A program made the position numbers and the translations under genes. Under the pieces are notes generated by a model. That model ran no database searches, was not told where the DNA came from, and saw only the letters and a program-made list of their open reading frames with translations. Source: Bacteroidaceae bacterium (GTDB lineage Bacteria > Bacteroidota > Bacteroidia > Bacteroidales > Bacteroidaceae). Taken from it: a stretch of 64,000 bases of DNA. The stretch spans positions 1-64,000 of the forward strand of contig JAGCDE010000015.1 in the NCBI GenBank assembly GCA_017651315.1, read 5' to 3'. This document shows, piece after piece, positions 31,102 to 40,736 of this stretch; within the stretch, counting starts at the first letter, position 1; the number at the start of each line of letters is the position of its first letter.

Positions 31102-32535
31102 ATGAATAAGGAGAATCTGGCGTCGGAAATAAGGGAAAACTACCCTTTTACCCCTACTTCGGGACAGAAAACCGCAATCGGGATGCTGTCCGCTTTTGTG
31201 TCGGCCATCGGCGGAAAAAGGGTTTTCCTCCTTAAAGGTTATGCCGGAACGGGCAAGACCACTCTGGTCGGAGCTCTGGTCAGGACACTGCGGCGTCATC
31301 ATGTCAGTGTCTCTCTGCTGGCCCCTACCGGCCGTGCCGCCAAGGTCTTCTCCAACTACTCAGGTGCGGAGGCCTGTACCATCCACAAGAAGATATACAG
31401 GCAGAAATCCATCATAGACAGTTCGTCCTTCCAGCTTGACCGCAACTTACATGAGGATACCCTCTTTATAGTCGATGAGGCTTCCATGATACCGAACCAG
31501 GGACTGACGGGCTCTATGTTCGGCAGCGGCAGGCTGCTGGATGACCTTATCAGATATGTGTTCGGTGGGAAGAACTGCAGCCTGCTCCTTATGGGTGACG
31601 ATGCCCAGCTCCCGCCTGTTGGCGAAACGGAGAGTCCGGCTCTCTCTTCCAGGGTCCTGGCTGGATACGGACTGGATGTGTCGGAATATTGTCTTGACAG
31701 TGTGGTGCGACAGATGCAGGAGTCAGGGATACTGTACAATGCTACGGAGCTGAGAAAGTTCGCCGTCAACCCTCTCATGGCCGGCGGTTTCCGGTTCAGG
31801 ACCGACGGGTTCAGGGACGTTACAAGGATAAGCGGCGGCGAGCTGATAGAGAAGCTCAGCCTGTGTTACAGCCGGGACGGCATGGATGAGACCATGGTCC
31901 TGTGCCGCTCCAACAAACGGGCCATAATCTACAACAACGGCATCCGCAACACTATACTGGACCGTGAGGATGAGCTGACAAGGGGAGACAGTGTGATGAT
32001 TGTCAAGAACAACTACTATTGGATAGAGAAACTGATTGCCGGAGGTGAGATTGATTCGTATCAGAGGTTCCCTTCGTTCATTGCAAACGGTGATATTGCC
32101 GTGATACGCAGGATAAGGCGGCTGAGGGAGCTGTACGGCTTCCGGTTCGGGGATGCGGTATTGTCGTTTCCTGATTACGATGACCTGGAAGTGGAAGTGA
32201 CATTGCTGCTCGATACGCTTCACAGTGAGTCACCTTCACTCACGCATGAGGAGAGTGATCGTCTGTTCAACAGAGTGATGGAGGATTATTCGGACATCCC
32301 ATCCGGAAAGGAGAGGATGAAAAAGATGCGGGAGAACCCCTATTTCAATGCTGTCCAGGTCAAATACGCATACGCCGTGACCTGTCACAAGGCTCAGGGC
32401 GGTCAGTGGACGAACATCTTCATTGACCAGGGGTTCGTCCCCGAGGATGGTCGTGACGAGGAATACTACCGCTGGCTTTACACGGCTCTAACCCGCGCCA
32501 CCGGTTCGGTATATCTGGTGAATTGGCCGGAATAG
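31102..32535 (+). CDS. RecD-like ATP-dependent DNA helicase (AAA, UvrD_C_2)
   Basis: A 477-residue superfamily 1 helicase, shorter than RecD2. Motif I is LLKGYAGTGKTTLVGALV near residue 46, motif II is FIVDEASMI near 130 with LLMGDDAQLPPVGE near 160, and the C-terminal UvrD_C_2 motif is YAYAVTCHKAQGGQW near 418 with YTALTRAT at the end. It has no RecBCD-type N-terminal domain, so it is probably a stand-alone 5'-3' helicase of the kind found near rsmD in Bacteroidales. The exact role is unknown. Confidence 0.88.
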   Translation: MNKENLASEIRENYPFTPTSGQKTAIGMLSAFVSAIGGKRVFLLKGYAGTGKTTLVGALVRTLRRHHVSVSLLAPTGRAAKVFSNYSGAEACTIHKKIYRQKSIIDSSSFQLDRNLHEDTLFIVDEASMIPNQGLTGSMFGSGRLLDDLIRYVFGGKNCSLLLMGDDAQLPPVGETESPALSSRVLAGYGLDVSEYCLDSVVRQMQESGILYNATELRKFAVNPLMAGGFRFRTDGFRDVTRISGGELIEKLSLCYSRDGMDETMVLCRSNKRAIIYNNGIRNTILDREDELTRGDSVMIVKNNYYWIEKLIAGGEIDSYQRFPSFIANGDIAVIRRIRRLRELYGFRFGDAVLSFPDYDDLEVEVTLLLDTLHSESPSLTHEESDRLFNRVMEDYSDIPSGKERMKKMRENPYFNAVQVKYAYAVTCHKAQGGQWTNIFIDQGFVPEDGRDEEYYRWLYTALTRATGSVYLVNWPE

Positions 32536-32614
32536 AGTATAGGATGCAGGGGCTCAGGGAGAATGTTCTCCCACTGGATGGAGGCGGGTGCCGGACTCCC
32601 GGACCCCCTATGGC

Positions 32615-35230
32615 CTATTCTTGATTGATGGCTTGGATAAGTGATTCAACAGCGGCGTGAAGGCCTTCGGGGTTCTTGCCGCCGGCGGTAGCGAAGTGGG
32701 GTTGGCCGCCGCCTCCGCCCTGGATCAGCCTGGCTGCCTCACGTACCATCATGCCGGCATTGAAGCGGCTGGTCAGATCCTCGCTCACGCTTACGGTGAG
32801 CATTGGCTTGCCGTTCTCCTCGCTACCCACTATTACGATTGTTGATGCGGGATGTTCGGCACGGATATTGAACACCATATCCTTGACCATTGCGGCTGTT
32901 CCGGGAATGACGGCGCTGATGACCTTGATTCCGTTGATGTCACGTGCCTGGCTGATGAGCCTGTCCTTAACCTGGGCGGCTTTCTCCTTGATGAACTCCT
33001 CAACCTGTTTCTTGAGTGTGGAGTTTTCATCGATGGCTTTCTTCACGGCGGTCTCTATTGATGAACCCGGCAGAATGGCCTTGAGGGCCAGAATGGTGTC
33101 CTGAATGCCATAGACCATATTCTCGACAGCCTCACCGGTGATGGCCTCTATGCGGCGGACACCTGCGGCGATTGAGCTCTCAGAGATTATCTTGAACATT
33201 CCTATGCGGCCGGTTGATGAGGCGTGTACGCCACCGCAGAACTCTATTGAGTTTCCGAACTGAACCACGCGGACCCTGTCACCGTATTTCTCACCGAAAA
33301 GTGCGATTGCACCGAGTTTTTTTGCCTCCTCTATGGGGAGGTCGCGGTGCTCCTGCAGGGGCAGGTCCTCACGGATCTTGGCGTTAACCAGGCGCTCCAC
33401 CTGACGCAGCTCCTCATCGGTCACCTTCTGGAAGTGTGAGAAGTCGAAGCGCAGTCCATCCGGGCTTACGAGTGAACCTTTCTGCTCGACATGTGTGCCC
33501 AGAACCTCACGCAGGGCCTCGTCAACCAGGTGGGTCGCGGTGTGGTTGGCCTCGCAGGCGTGACGCCTGTCGGTATCCACGCATGCCATCATGGGAGCCT
33601 CGGGGTGCTCGGGCAACTTCTTGGTTATGTGCACGGGCAGACCGTTCTCCTTCTTGGTGTCTATTATATCGATGGTTTCGAATTCGCTTACTATCACGCC
33701 CTGGTCGCCAACCTGACCACCCATCTCGGCATAGAACGGGGTCTTGTCCAGGACAATCTGGTAGAGCACACCGCTCTTCTGCTTTACTTCGCGGTAGCGC
33801 AGGATGGAAGTCTCGTACTCGGTGAAGTCATAGCCTACAAACTCGGTCTCACCCTCCTTGAGTACAACCCAATCACCGTTCTCAACGGCAGCGGCGTTGC
33901 GGGCGCGGGCTTTCTGCTTGCCCATCTCCTCATTGAACTCACCAATGTTCACGGTCATGCAGTTCTCACGCAGGATGAGCTCGGTAAGGTCAAGCGGGAA
34001 TCCGTAGGTGTCGTAAAGGGTGAATGCGTTCACACCGCTTATCTCTGTCTTGCCGGCAGCCTTGGTGTCAGTCATGACCTTGTCAAGCAGTTTGATACCG
34101 GTGTCAAGGGTGCGCAGGAATGACTCCTCCTCCTCGATGATGACCTTCTCAATAAGTGTCTTCTGGGCGTTCAACTCGGGATATGCGTCACCCATGTTGT
34201 CAATCAGTACGGGCAGCAGTTTGTAGAGGAATGCCTCCTTCTGACCAAGGAATGTGTAGGCGTAACGCACGGCACGGCGCAGTATTCGGCGTATCACATA
34301 ACCGGCCTTGGCATTGGAAGGCAGCTGACCGTCGGTGATGGAGAACGCTATGGTGCGGATGTGGTCGGCCACGACACGCATGGCTATATCGACCTTCTCA
34401 TCCTGACCGTATTGCTTGCCGGTAAGTGATCCTATCTCCCTGATGATGGGCTGGAACACATCGGTGTCATAGTTGGACTGCTTCCCCTGTAGGGTGCGTA
34501 CCAGACGCTCGAATCCCATGCCGGTGTCGATGACCTTGGCGGGCAGGGGTTCCAGTGAGTGGTCTGCCTTACGGTTGTACTGCATGAACACAAGGTTCCA
34601 TATCTCGATAACCTGGGGATGGTCCTTGTTGACCAGCTCGCGGCCGGGAACGCGGGTTTTCTCCTCATCGGAGCGTGAATCCATGTGAATCTCACTGCAT
34701 GGACCGCATGGACCGGTATCGCCCATCTCCCAGAAATTGTCATGCTTGTTGCCGTTCAGTATATGATCCTTGGGGAGGAACTGCTCCCAGATGGCAGCTG
34801 CCTCGTTGTCACGCTCCAACCCCTCTTCGGCACTGCCCTCAAAGACTGTGGCGTAGAGGTTGGCGGGGTCAAGCTTGAGGACATCCACAAGGTATTCCCA
34901 TGCCCAGCTGATAGCCTCTTTCTTGAAATAGTCACCGAATGACCAGTTTCCCAGCATCTCGAACATGGTGTGGTGATAGGTGTCATGGCCTACCTCCTCC
35001 AGGTCGTTATGCTTGCCGCTCACACGCAGGCACTTCTGCGAGTCGGCCACGCGACGGCTCTTGGGGGCGCGGTTACCAAGAATGATATCCTTGAACTGGT
35101 TCATACCGGCGTTGGTGAACATCAGGGTGGGGTCATCCTTGACTACCATAGGTGCCGAAGGTACAATCAGATGCTCCTTACTCTCAAAAAAACTCTTGAA
35201 GGATTCGCGTATTTCCTTTGCTGTCATCAT
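32615..35230 (-). CDS. alaS: Alanyl-tRNA synthetase
   Basis: An 871-residue class II synthetase that charges tRNA-Ala. The N-terminal catalytic domain has [59 protein letters not shown] and GMGFERL. The editing domain has [11 protein letters not shown] and [11 protein letters not shown] (H-x3-H and C-x3-H metal ligands). The C-terminal part (about 720-871) ends with [14 protein letters not shown] and a helix. Start [11 protein letters not shown]; the second ATG (35227) is equally possible. The promoter -7 box TACCTTTG lies 24 bp upstream, just before the repeat array. Confidence 0.97.
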   Translation of the reverse strand: MMTAKEIRESFKSFFESKEHLIVPSAPMVVKDDPTLMFTNAGMNQFKDIILGNRAPKSRRVADSQKCLRVSGKHNDLEEVGHDTYHHTMFEMLGNWSFGDYFKKEAISWAWEYLVDVLKLDPANLYATVFEGSAEEGLERDNEAAAIWEQFLPKDHILNGNKHDNFWEMGDTGPCGPCSEIHMDSRSDEEKTRVPGRELVNKDHPQVIEIWNLVFMQYNRKADHSLEPLPAKVIDTGMGFERLVRTLQGKQSNYDTDVFQPIIREIGSLTGKQYGQDEKVDIAMRVVADHIRTIAFSITDGQLPSNAKAGYVIRRILRRAVRYAYTFLGQKEAFLYKLLPVLIDNMGDAYPELNAQKTLIEKVIIEEEESFLRTLDTGIKLLDKVMTDTKAAGKTEISGVNAFTLYDTYGFPLDLTELILRENCMTVNIGEFNEEMGKQKARARNAAAVENGDWVVLKEGETEFVGYDFTEYETSILRYREVKQKSGVLYQIVLDKTPFYAEMGGQVGDQGVIVSEFETIDIIDTKKENGLPVHITKKLPEHPEAPMMACVDTDRRHACEANHTATHLVDEALREVLGTHVEQKGSLVSPDGLRFDFSHFQKVTDEELRQVERLVNAKIREDLPLQEHRDLPIEEAKKLGAIALFGEKYGDRVRVVQFGNSIEFCGGVHASSTGRIGMFKIISESSIAAGVRRIEAITGEAVENMVYGIQDTILALKAILPGSSIETAVKKAIDENSTLKKQVEEFIKEKAAQVKDRLISQARDINGIKVISAVIPGTAAMVKDMVFNIRAEHPASTIVIVGSEENGKPMLTVSVSEDLTSRFNAGMMVREAARLIQGGGGGQPHFATAGGKNPEGLHAAVESLIQAINQE

Positions 35231-35253
35231 ATATGGATTATTGTTTCGAAGTG

Positions 35254-35261
35254 CAAAGGTA
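35254..35261 (-). promoter_or_regulatory. -7 box of alaS
   Basis: The minus-strand box TACCTTTG is a perfect TAnnTTTG match. The -33 region would fall inside the first unit of the repeat array (35263 onward). Confidence 0.6.
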
Positions 35262-35262
35262 G

Positions 35263-35537
35263 TGCAAGCCGAGAGGAGAACAAAACAAACTCGTTTGTTT
35301 TTTATCCCGAGGCGCAGCCTATCTTCAATCGCAGATTAAAGTTGCAAGCCGAGAGGAGAACAAAACAAACTCGTTTGTTTTTTATCCCGAGGCGCAGCCT
35401 ACCTTCAATCGCAGATTAAAGTTGCAAGCCGAGAGGAGAAAAAAGCAAGTTTACTTGTTTTTTTATCCCGAGGCGCCGCTTACCTTCAATCGCAGATTAA
35501 AGTTGCAAGCCGAGAGGAGAAAAAAGCAAGTTTACTT
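35263..35537. repeat. 80-bp tandem repeat array with conserved hairpin (left part)
   Basis: Units start TGCAAGCCGAGAGGAGAA at 35263, 35343, 35423 and 35504 (periods 80, 80 and 81 bp). Each holds a T-rich hairpin followed by ATCCCGAGGCGCAGCCTA and TTCAATCGCAGATTAAAGT. The hairpin core is CAAACTCGTTTG in units 1-2 and CAAGTTTACTTG in units 3-4. Both arms change together, so pairing is kept. The fourth unit is cut by the element at 35538. Confidence 0.9.
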
Positions 35538-35700
35538 AGAATCTGTTTTGATTTGTTTCCATGATTTTCTTACGGCCTCTTTTTTTCTCTACTTCCACCG
35601 TTTCTCGGTCATAATGGACCTCCATTACTCCCTCAAACCGGCGAAACCAGAGGAAAAAATTGACCATAATATAATTCACGGAACAAATCAAAACAGATTC
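35538..35700. mobile_element. About 162-bp MITE-like element inserted in the repeat array
   Basis: The left arm GAATCTGTTTTGATTTGTTTCC (35539-35560) and the right arm GGAACAAATCAAAACAGATTC (35680-35700) are inverted repeats. The centre has a second palindrome, AATGGACCTCCATT, and the whole element is roughly self-complementary. It interrupts a repeat unit: the unit stops after GCAAGTTTACTT and resumes with TTTTTTTATCCCGAGG at 35702, so it must have inserted after the array formed. There is no ORF. Related arms occur at 5270, 10267, 10301 and 54604. Confidence 0.75.
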
Positions 35701-35813
35701 ATTTTTTTATCCCGAGGCGCAGCCTACCTTCAATCGCAGATTAAAGTTGCAAGCCGAGAGGAGAACAAAATAAACTCGTTTGTTTTTTATCCCGAGGCGC
35801 AGCCTACCTTCTC
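35701..35813. repeat. 80-bp tandem repeat array (right part)
   Basis: This is the continuation of unit 4 after the insertion, then unit 5 from 35748. Unit 5's hairpin is TAAACTCGTTTG, where the outer C-G pair has become T-G, still able to pair. The array ends at about 35813, shortly before the promoter of the M23 gene. Confidence 0.88.
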
Positions 35814-35850
35814 TTTATGGATGTTGTTGTAAAGATTGCGGAATTTTTAC

Positions 35851-35858
35851 TACTTTTG
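35851..35858 (+). promoter_or_regulatory. -7 box of the M23 peptidase gene
   Basis: TACTTTTG, a perfect TAnnTTTG match, with a TTG about 22-24 bp upstream. It decides the start of the next gene: the open frame begins at 35836, before this box. Confidence 0.6.
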
Positions 35859-35907
35859 CATTCCGGAGTCACGGTTAATGGCTTCATTTACAGGAACAGA
35901 CAAGCTG

Positions 35908-36876
35908 ATGAGAAAGGTTTATTACCAATATGACGCCTCTTCCAGAGCCTATAAGAGGGTATATCCGACTCTCAGGCAAAGGTTTTTATCTTTCCTTGGA
36001 AGACTGTTGAAATCCGCCCTCCTTGGCGGACTCTTCTTCCTGTTGTACTGGTTCCTGGTTGACACACCGTCCATGGGCAACCTGATGGAGCAGAACTCCA
36101 GACTCCAGTCACAGTACAGGCTGCTTTCACGTAAGGTGGATGACGCCCTGCTGGTGCTCAGTGACATAGAGGAGCGTGACGACAATCTCTACAGGGTGCT
36201 TCTGGAGGCGGATCCTGTACCCGATGCCGTAAGGCAGTCCGGATATTACGGAACCAACAGATATGCCGAGCTGGCAGACATGCCTCTTTCAGAACTGGTG
36301 ATCAGTACATCGCAGAAGATCGACCTGCTGGAGAAGAAACTCTATGTACAGTCACGCTCATTCAATGAGGTGGTTGACCTGTCCCGCGAGCAGGATAACA
36401 AGCTGGCCTGTATCCCGGCCATCCAGCCGGTATCGAACAAGGATATGAAAAGGACCGCTTCGGGATACGGCTACCGTTCCGACCCCATATATCATGTGAC
36501 CAACTTCCACAGGGGAATGGATTTCGCCTGTGACACAGGTACTCCGGTCTATGCAACCGGCAACGGTGTGGTGACTTTCGCCACATGGCAGTCGGGGTAC
36601 GGTAACATGGTGGTGATAGACCATGGATACGGTTATGTTACGAGGTATGCCCATCTAAGCAAGATAACAGTCAGGAAGGGGCAGAAAGTCATCAGGGGCG
36701 AGGAGATAGGTGCCGTGGGCAATACGGGTAAGAGTACGGGTCCTCATCTGCATTATGAAGTCATGGTGGGTGGAAACAATGTGGATCCGGTAAACTACTA
36801 TTTCATGGATCTGGATGCTGACCAGTATGAGGAGATGATTGTGCTGGCTGAAAATCACGGTAGAGTATTCGACTGA
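35908..36876 (+). CDS. M23 family metallopeptidase (cell-wall endopeptidase)
   Basis: A 322-residue inner-membrane-anchored peptidase. It begins MRKVYYQYD...ERVYPT-like, the usual opening of a Bacteroidota family, with one membrane helix (about 30-48, LLGGLFFLLYWFLVD). A coiled-coil stretch (about 60-150) precedes the LytM/M23 domain with zinc ligands in NFHRGMDFACDTG (H and D) and HLHYEVMVGG (H-x-H). GNTGKSTGPHLHYEV is canonical. It probably cuts peptidoglycan cross-links near division or growth sites. The start at 35908 is chosen by family form; an ATG at 35878 is also downstream of the promoter. Confidence 0.88.
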   Translation: MRKVYYQYDASSRAYKRVYPTLRQRFLSFLGRLLKSALLGGLFFLLYWFLVDTPSMGNLMEQNSRLQSQYRLLSRKVDDALLVLSDIEERDDNLYRVLLEADPVPDAVRQSGYYGTNRYAELADMPLSELVISTSQKIDLLEKKLYVQSRSFNEVVDLSREQDNKLACIPAIQPVSNKDMKRTASGYGYRSDPIYHVTNFHRGMDFACDTGTPVYATGNGVVTFATWQSGYGNMVVIDHGYGYVTRYAHLSKITVRKGQKVIRGEEIGAVGNTGKSTGPHLHYEVMVGGNNVDPVNYYFMDLDADQYEEMIVLAENHGRVFD

Positions 36877-36881
36877 CAATT

Positions 36882-37247
36882 ATGGCACTGAATAAGGACA
36901 AGATACTCAAGAAGTACTATACGATCGGGGAAGTTTCGGAGCAACTCGGCATTCCCGAGAGTACGCTGCGGTACTGGGAGAAGGAGTTCAGTGAGATAAC
37001 CCCTCATAAAACCAAGAACGGGAAACGCCAATATACCGTTGCCGATATAGAGCAGATAAAGCTCGTAAACCATCTGGTCAAGGAGAAAGGGCTTACGATC
37101 AGTGGGGCCAGGAAACGCATTAAGGAGAATCCCGGAATAACGAATGATGTACACGAGATAGTAACCCGCCTGAAATCAGTCAGGGAAGAGCTTATGTCTA
37201 TCTACAGGGAGCTTGACTCTATTCCTCCTTGCGGACAACCGTTGTGA
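36882..37247 (+). CDS. MerR-family transcriptional regulator
   Basis: A 121-residue protein with a MerR-type winged helix (about 13-85: YYTIGEVSEQLGIPESTLRYWEKEF, RQYTVADIEQIKLVNHLVKEKGLTISGARKRI) and a short C-terminal helix (about 95-112) for dimerisation. It has no effector domain or Cys cluster, so the signal is unknown. It lies 5 bp after the M23 peptidase gene and is probably cotranscribed. Its last 29 bp overlap the 3' end of the convergent rel gene. Confidence 0.85.
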   Translation: MALNKDKILKKYYTIGEVSEQLGIPESTLRYWEKEFSEITPHKTKNGKRQYTVADIEQIKLVNHLVKEKGLTISGARKRIKENPGITNDVHEIVTRLKSVREELMSIYRELDSIPPCGQPL

Positions 37248-39462
37248 TGTTGGATATCTTCCTGAGTCCTTTCTGAATGTTCTCAAGGTCATTCAGGCTG
37301 TGGACCATAACGCTTATCGTACCCTCAAACAGCCCCTCCCTTGATTCAATCACCAGCTTGTTCATGTTGACATTCATTTTCCGGGAGATGACTTCCGTCA
37401 CCTTGGCCAGCGTTCCGATGCTGTCAATACCTTTCATGTAAATGGTGACAGGGAACAGGCTGTTCTCAATGTTCCATTCAACCGTAAGGATGCTGTTCCC
37501 CTTTCCGGCTTTCATCCTGTTGGCAACCTCGCACTTGCGCTTGTGGATGGTTATATGGCCGGTCTCATCGGCAAATCCCAGGACTGAATCACCCGGCACA
37601 GGATGGCAGCATGGGGCGAATGTGTATTTGTGTGAATCAAAGTCGTTGATGATAAGTGTCCTGCGGACGTCAACCCCGTTTTGTGGAGCCTCTCCCTTGT
37701 CGGTATTGTCGCCATTCCTCTCCTTTGAAGAGAACGAGGAGAGGAAGCGCCTGTACCAGCTGCTGCCGTTGTCACCTTTGAGAATGTTGCGTTCAGCGTC
37801 GCCAAGAATGATTTTCTTCTGTCCGAGGGCTATCATGAGCTTGTCTCTTCCGCTCAGGCCGTGAAGAGTACATATCCTCTCTATCTTGTCTGAATCGGAT
37901 TCAAGTTCCTCCTTTTCAAGGAATTCATGGAATATGGCCTCGCCGAATTTCTGGTTGGAGCGTTCCTCTTTGCGCAGGAGCTGCTTGATCTTGCCTCTGG
38001 CCTTGGCGGTTGTGGCGAAATCCAGCCATTCGGGAATCACTTTCTGGTTCTTGGATGTAAGTATCTCCACCTGGTCACCGCTCTTCAGCTCATAGTTCAC
38101 GGCCTCAAGCTTATGGTTGACTTTCGCGCCTATGCAGTGTGTCCCCATGAAGGTGTGTATGGTGAATGCGAAGTCCAGCACTGTGCTTCCCTGAGGCATG
38201 GTACGCAAATCCCCTTTCGGGGTGAATATGAAGATTTCCGATGAATAGAGGTTGAGCTTGATGGTGTCGAGGAAATCCATGGAGTCCGGTTGCGGATCCT
38301 CAAGAATCTCCTTGATTGTCTCGAGCCAGTGGTCGAGTTCGGTCTCATCCTCCTCATATGTCGCCCCGTCCTTGTACTTCCAGTGTGCGGCTATACCCTG
38401 TTCGGCGATGTCATCCATCCTGGTACTGCGGATCTGCACCTCAACCCACTGGCCGGAATTGCTCATGAGAGTCACGTGCAGAGCCTGGTAGCCGTTGGCC
38501 TTGGGATGTGTCACCCAGTCGCGGAAACGGTCAGGGTGCGACTTGTAAATCTTGGTCAATGCGAGATAGATGTCAAAGCATTCACTCTGCTCGTGCTCAG
38601 GGGAAGTGGGTTCAAATACTATCCTGACCGCGAGAATGTCAAATACCTCCTCGAAGGAGAGTGAGTGCTTGTTCATCTTCTTCCAGATGGAATAGGGGGT
38701 CTTGATTCGTCCGCAGATTGTATAATGGATCCCGAGATTGTCCAGCTTGGTTACGATAGGCTTGGTGAAATCATCATAGTTACGGTCCAGTTCCTCACGT
38801 AGTACGGAGAGCTTGCCCTGTATCTCCTCATATTCTTCGGGGTGCTCGTACTTGAAACTCAGGTCTTCGAGCTCGGTCTTTATCTTGTTGAGACCGAGCC
38901 TGTATGCAAGAGGCGCATAAAGGTAGAGAGTCTCACCGGCTATCTTGTACTGCTTGCGGGGAAGCATGCTGTCCAGTGTCCGCATGTTGTGCAGCCGGTC
39001 GGCAATCTTGATGAGGATGACACGGATGTCATCGGACATGGTGAGGAGCAGTTTCTTGAAGTTCTCAGCCTGTGCCGATGCCTTCTCACCGAAAATTCCG
39101 CCTGCAATCTTGGTCAGACCGTCAACTATCTGGGCAATCTTGGGCCCGAATACGTTCTTGATGTCGTCGGTCGTGTAGTCGGTATCCTCCACGACATCGT
39201 GCAGAAGGGCGGAACAGATGGATGTGGATCCCAGCCCGATCTCGCTGCAGACAATCTGGGCGACGGCGAGGGGATGCATGATATAGGGCTCTCCGGAGTG
39301 ACGGCGCACCCCCTTGTGGGCCTGACGGGCAAACATGAAGGCATTGGTGATTTTCTCCACCCTTTTCCTGTGCTTGGTCTGCAGGTAGGAATCTATCAGA
39401 TGTTGGAAAGCCTCGTCAATCTGTTTCTCCTCATCGGGCGAAAAAAAACTGTCATCACTCAT
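37219..39462 (-). CDS. Bifunctional (p)ppGpp synthetase/hydrolase (Rel/SpoT family)
   Basis: A 747-residue stringent-response enzyme that makes and degrades (p)ppGpp. The HD hydrolase domain (about 35-190) has HSGEPYIMHPLAVA and ALLHDVVEDTDY (catalytic HD). The synthetase domain has GRIKTPYSIWKKM, DILAVRIVFE and YQALHVTLM. A TGS domain (about 395-460, FIFTPKGDLRTMPQGST) and a C-terminal ACT domain (about 670-745) follow. The start MSDDSFFS at 39462 is preferred over a GTG at 39471. It lies 11 bp downstream of the mltD-like gene in the parA operon. Confidence 0.95.
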   Translation of the reverse strand: MSDDSFFSPDEEKQIDEAFQHLIDSYLQTKHRKRVEKITNAFMFARQAHKGVRRHSGEPYIMHPLAVAQIVCSEIGLGSTSICSALLHDVVEDTDYTTDDIKNVFGPKIAQIVDGLTKIAGGIFGEKASAQAENFKKLLLTMSDDIRVILIKIADRLHNMRTLDSMLPRKQYKIAGETLYLYAPLAYRLGLNKIKTELEDLSFKYEHPEEYEEIQGKLSVLREELDRNYDDFTKPIVTKLDNLGIHYTICGRIKTPYSIWKKMNKHSLSFEEVFDILAVRIVFEPTSPEHEQSECFDIYLALTKIYKSHPDRFRDWVTHPKANGYQALHVTLMSNSGQWVEVQIRSTRMDDIAEQGIAAHWKYKDGATYEEDETELDHWLETIKEILEDPQPDSMDFLDTIKLNLYSSEIFIFTPKGDLRTMPQGSTVLDFAFTIHTFMGTHCIGAKVNHKLEAVNYELKSGDQVEILTSKNQKVIPEWLDFATTAKARGKIKQLLRKEERSNQKFGEAIFHEFLEKEELESDSDKIERICTLHGLSGRDKLMIALGQKKIILGDAERNILKGDNGSSWYRRFLSSFSSKERNGDNTDKGEAPQNGVDVRRTLIINDFDSHKYTFAPCCHPVPGDSVLGFADETGHITIHKRKCEVANRMKAGKGNSILTVEWNIENSLFPVTIYMKGIDSIGTLAKVTEVISRKMNVNMNKLVIESREGLFEGTISVMVHSLNDLENIQKGLRKISNITTVVRKEE

Positions 39463-39473
39463 CTTTTGCACAT

Positions 39474-40736
39474 TTATCGGTTATAAATTCTCAGTGTCCT
39501 GCCGGCCCTTATGTTGTCACTCTTCAGGTTGTTCCAGTTCTTGATGTTGCTGACTGTGGTGTGATACCTTCTCGCAATAGCGCCAAGTGTCTCTCCCGAT
39601 CTGATCTTGTGGGTGATGTATGTGACACGGTTGGTCATGTCATCGTCGATGGAGGCTATCTTGGATTTGGGGAAGAGATGCTCCTTGTCATATTCGTAGA
39701 GGGAATCACCCGCCTCAAGAAGCGGCCGGATGAACTGTTGCGGAAGTGTCAGCACACAGGTCTTGTAGGCACCGGGTATAACGTCGGTGAGATACTGCGG
39801 GTTGAGGGCCTTGAGCTCGTCGGCGGTTATGTCGCAGAAGTGGGTGATCTGGCTGAAATGCAGGTTCCGGCCTATCTGCAATGTGTCGGTCTGTTGCGGA
39901 CGGATGGATTCCATGGGGCATATCCCGTGCTCCTTGTAATAGCTCATGGCGTAGTTGATGGCTATGAAAGCGGGCAGATAGCCGCGCGTTTCACGTGGCA
40001 GGTAGGGATACAGGTCCCAGAAGCCGGTCTTGCCTCCGGACCGCGTTATGGCTTTGGTGATGTTGCCGGGACCGCAGTTGTAGGCGGAAATAGCGAGGGA
40101 CCAGTCACCGAAAGTGTCGTACAGGTCCTTGAGGTGTCGGGCCGCGGCATCAGTCTCCTTCACTATGTCATACCGGTCATCGACCAGACTGTTCACGTTG
40201 AGGCCGTAGTTCCTTCCGGTGCTGTAGATGAACTGCCACATGCCTGCGGCTCCCGCACGCGAGTATGCACGCGGCTTGAGAGCCGATTCCACTATCGGAA
40301 GATATTTGAGCTCCAGAGGGACGTTGTAGCGCAGCAGAGCCTCGACGAAAATCTCCTCGTACATGGGAAGCATTCCGAGTGCGAACGCTACGGCTTTCCT
40401 GTTACGGACCATATAAGCGTCGATGGAACTGCGGACGATGCTGTTGTATGGCATCTCCACTATGGTGGGCAGGTTGCTCAGGCGGGCGGCATATACTGAA
40501 TCGCTGAACCCGGGATTCACTGAGCCGTCTATGCAATCGGAGTCGTATGACATGTACTGCTTGGCGAACCAAAGCTCCATTAGGCTATCGACATCGTAGC
40601 TCATGCTTTCCGGGAAGTCCGAAAGGAGTGAGTCCTGACTGAGTGACATACTGTTGCCGCTTATGCTGTCGGACACGGGGACGGGCTGTTCCATGCCGCA
40701 GAGTGTCAATGCCAATATGAGAGAAGTGCTTATCAT
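39474..40736 (-). CDS. MltD-like lytic transglycosylase with LysM domain
   Basis: A 420-residue exported peptidoglycan lyase. A signal-like N-terminus is followed by the SLT/MltD domain (about 130-250) with LKYLPIVESALKPRAYSRAGAAGMWQFI (catalytic Glu in VESAL), GRNYGLNV, AISAYNCGPGNI and LPRETRGYLPAFIA. A C-terminal LysM (about 372-418, THKIRSGETLGAIARRYHTT...NNLKSDNIRAGRTL) binds glycan. It cleaves glycan strands to 1,6-anhydro products. The ATG is flush with the stop of DUF5683 (one shared base), so it is cotranscribed with the par genes. Confidence 0.9.
   Translation of the reverse strand: MISTSLILALTLCGMEQPVPVSDSISGNSMSLSQDSLLSDFPESMSYDVDSLMELWFAKQYMSYDSDCIDGSVNPGFSDSVYAARLSNLPTIVEMPYNSIVRSSIDAYMVRNRKAVAFALGMLPMYEEIFVEALLRYNVPLELKYLPIVESALKPRAYSRAGAAGMWQFIYSTGRNYGLNVNSLVDDRYDIVKETDAAARHLKDLYDTFGDWSLAISAYNCGPGNITKAITRSGGKTGFWDLYPYLPRETRGYLPAFIAINYAMSYYKEHGICPMESIRPQQTDTLQIGRNLHFSQITHFCDITADELKALNPQYLTDVIPGAYKTCVLTLPQQFIRPLLEAGDSLYEYDKEHLFPKSKIASIDDDMTNRVTYITHKIRSGETLGAIARRYHTTVSNIKNWNNLKSDNIRAGRTLRIYNR

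Noticed and set aside
35263-35813. Possible CRISPR array or coding repeats at the 80-bp units
   Set aside because: The whole 80-bp unit is repeated, including the parts between hairpins, so there are no spacers. Open frames across it are by-products of the repeat.
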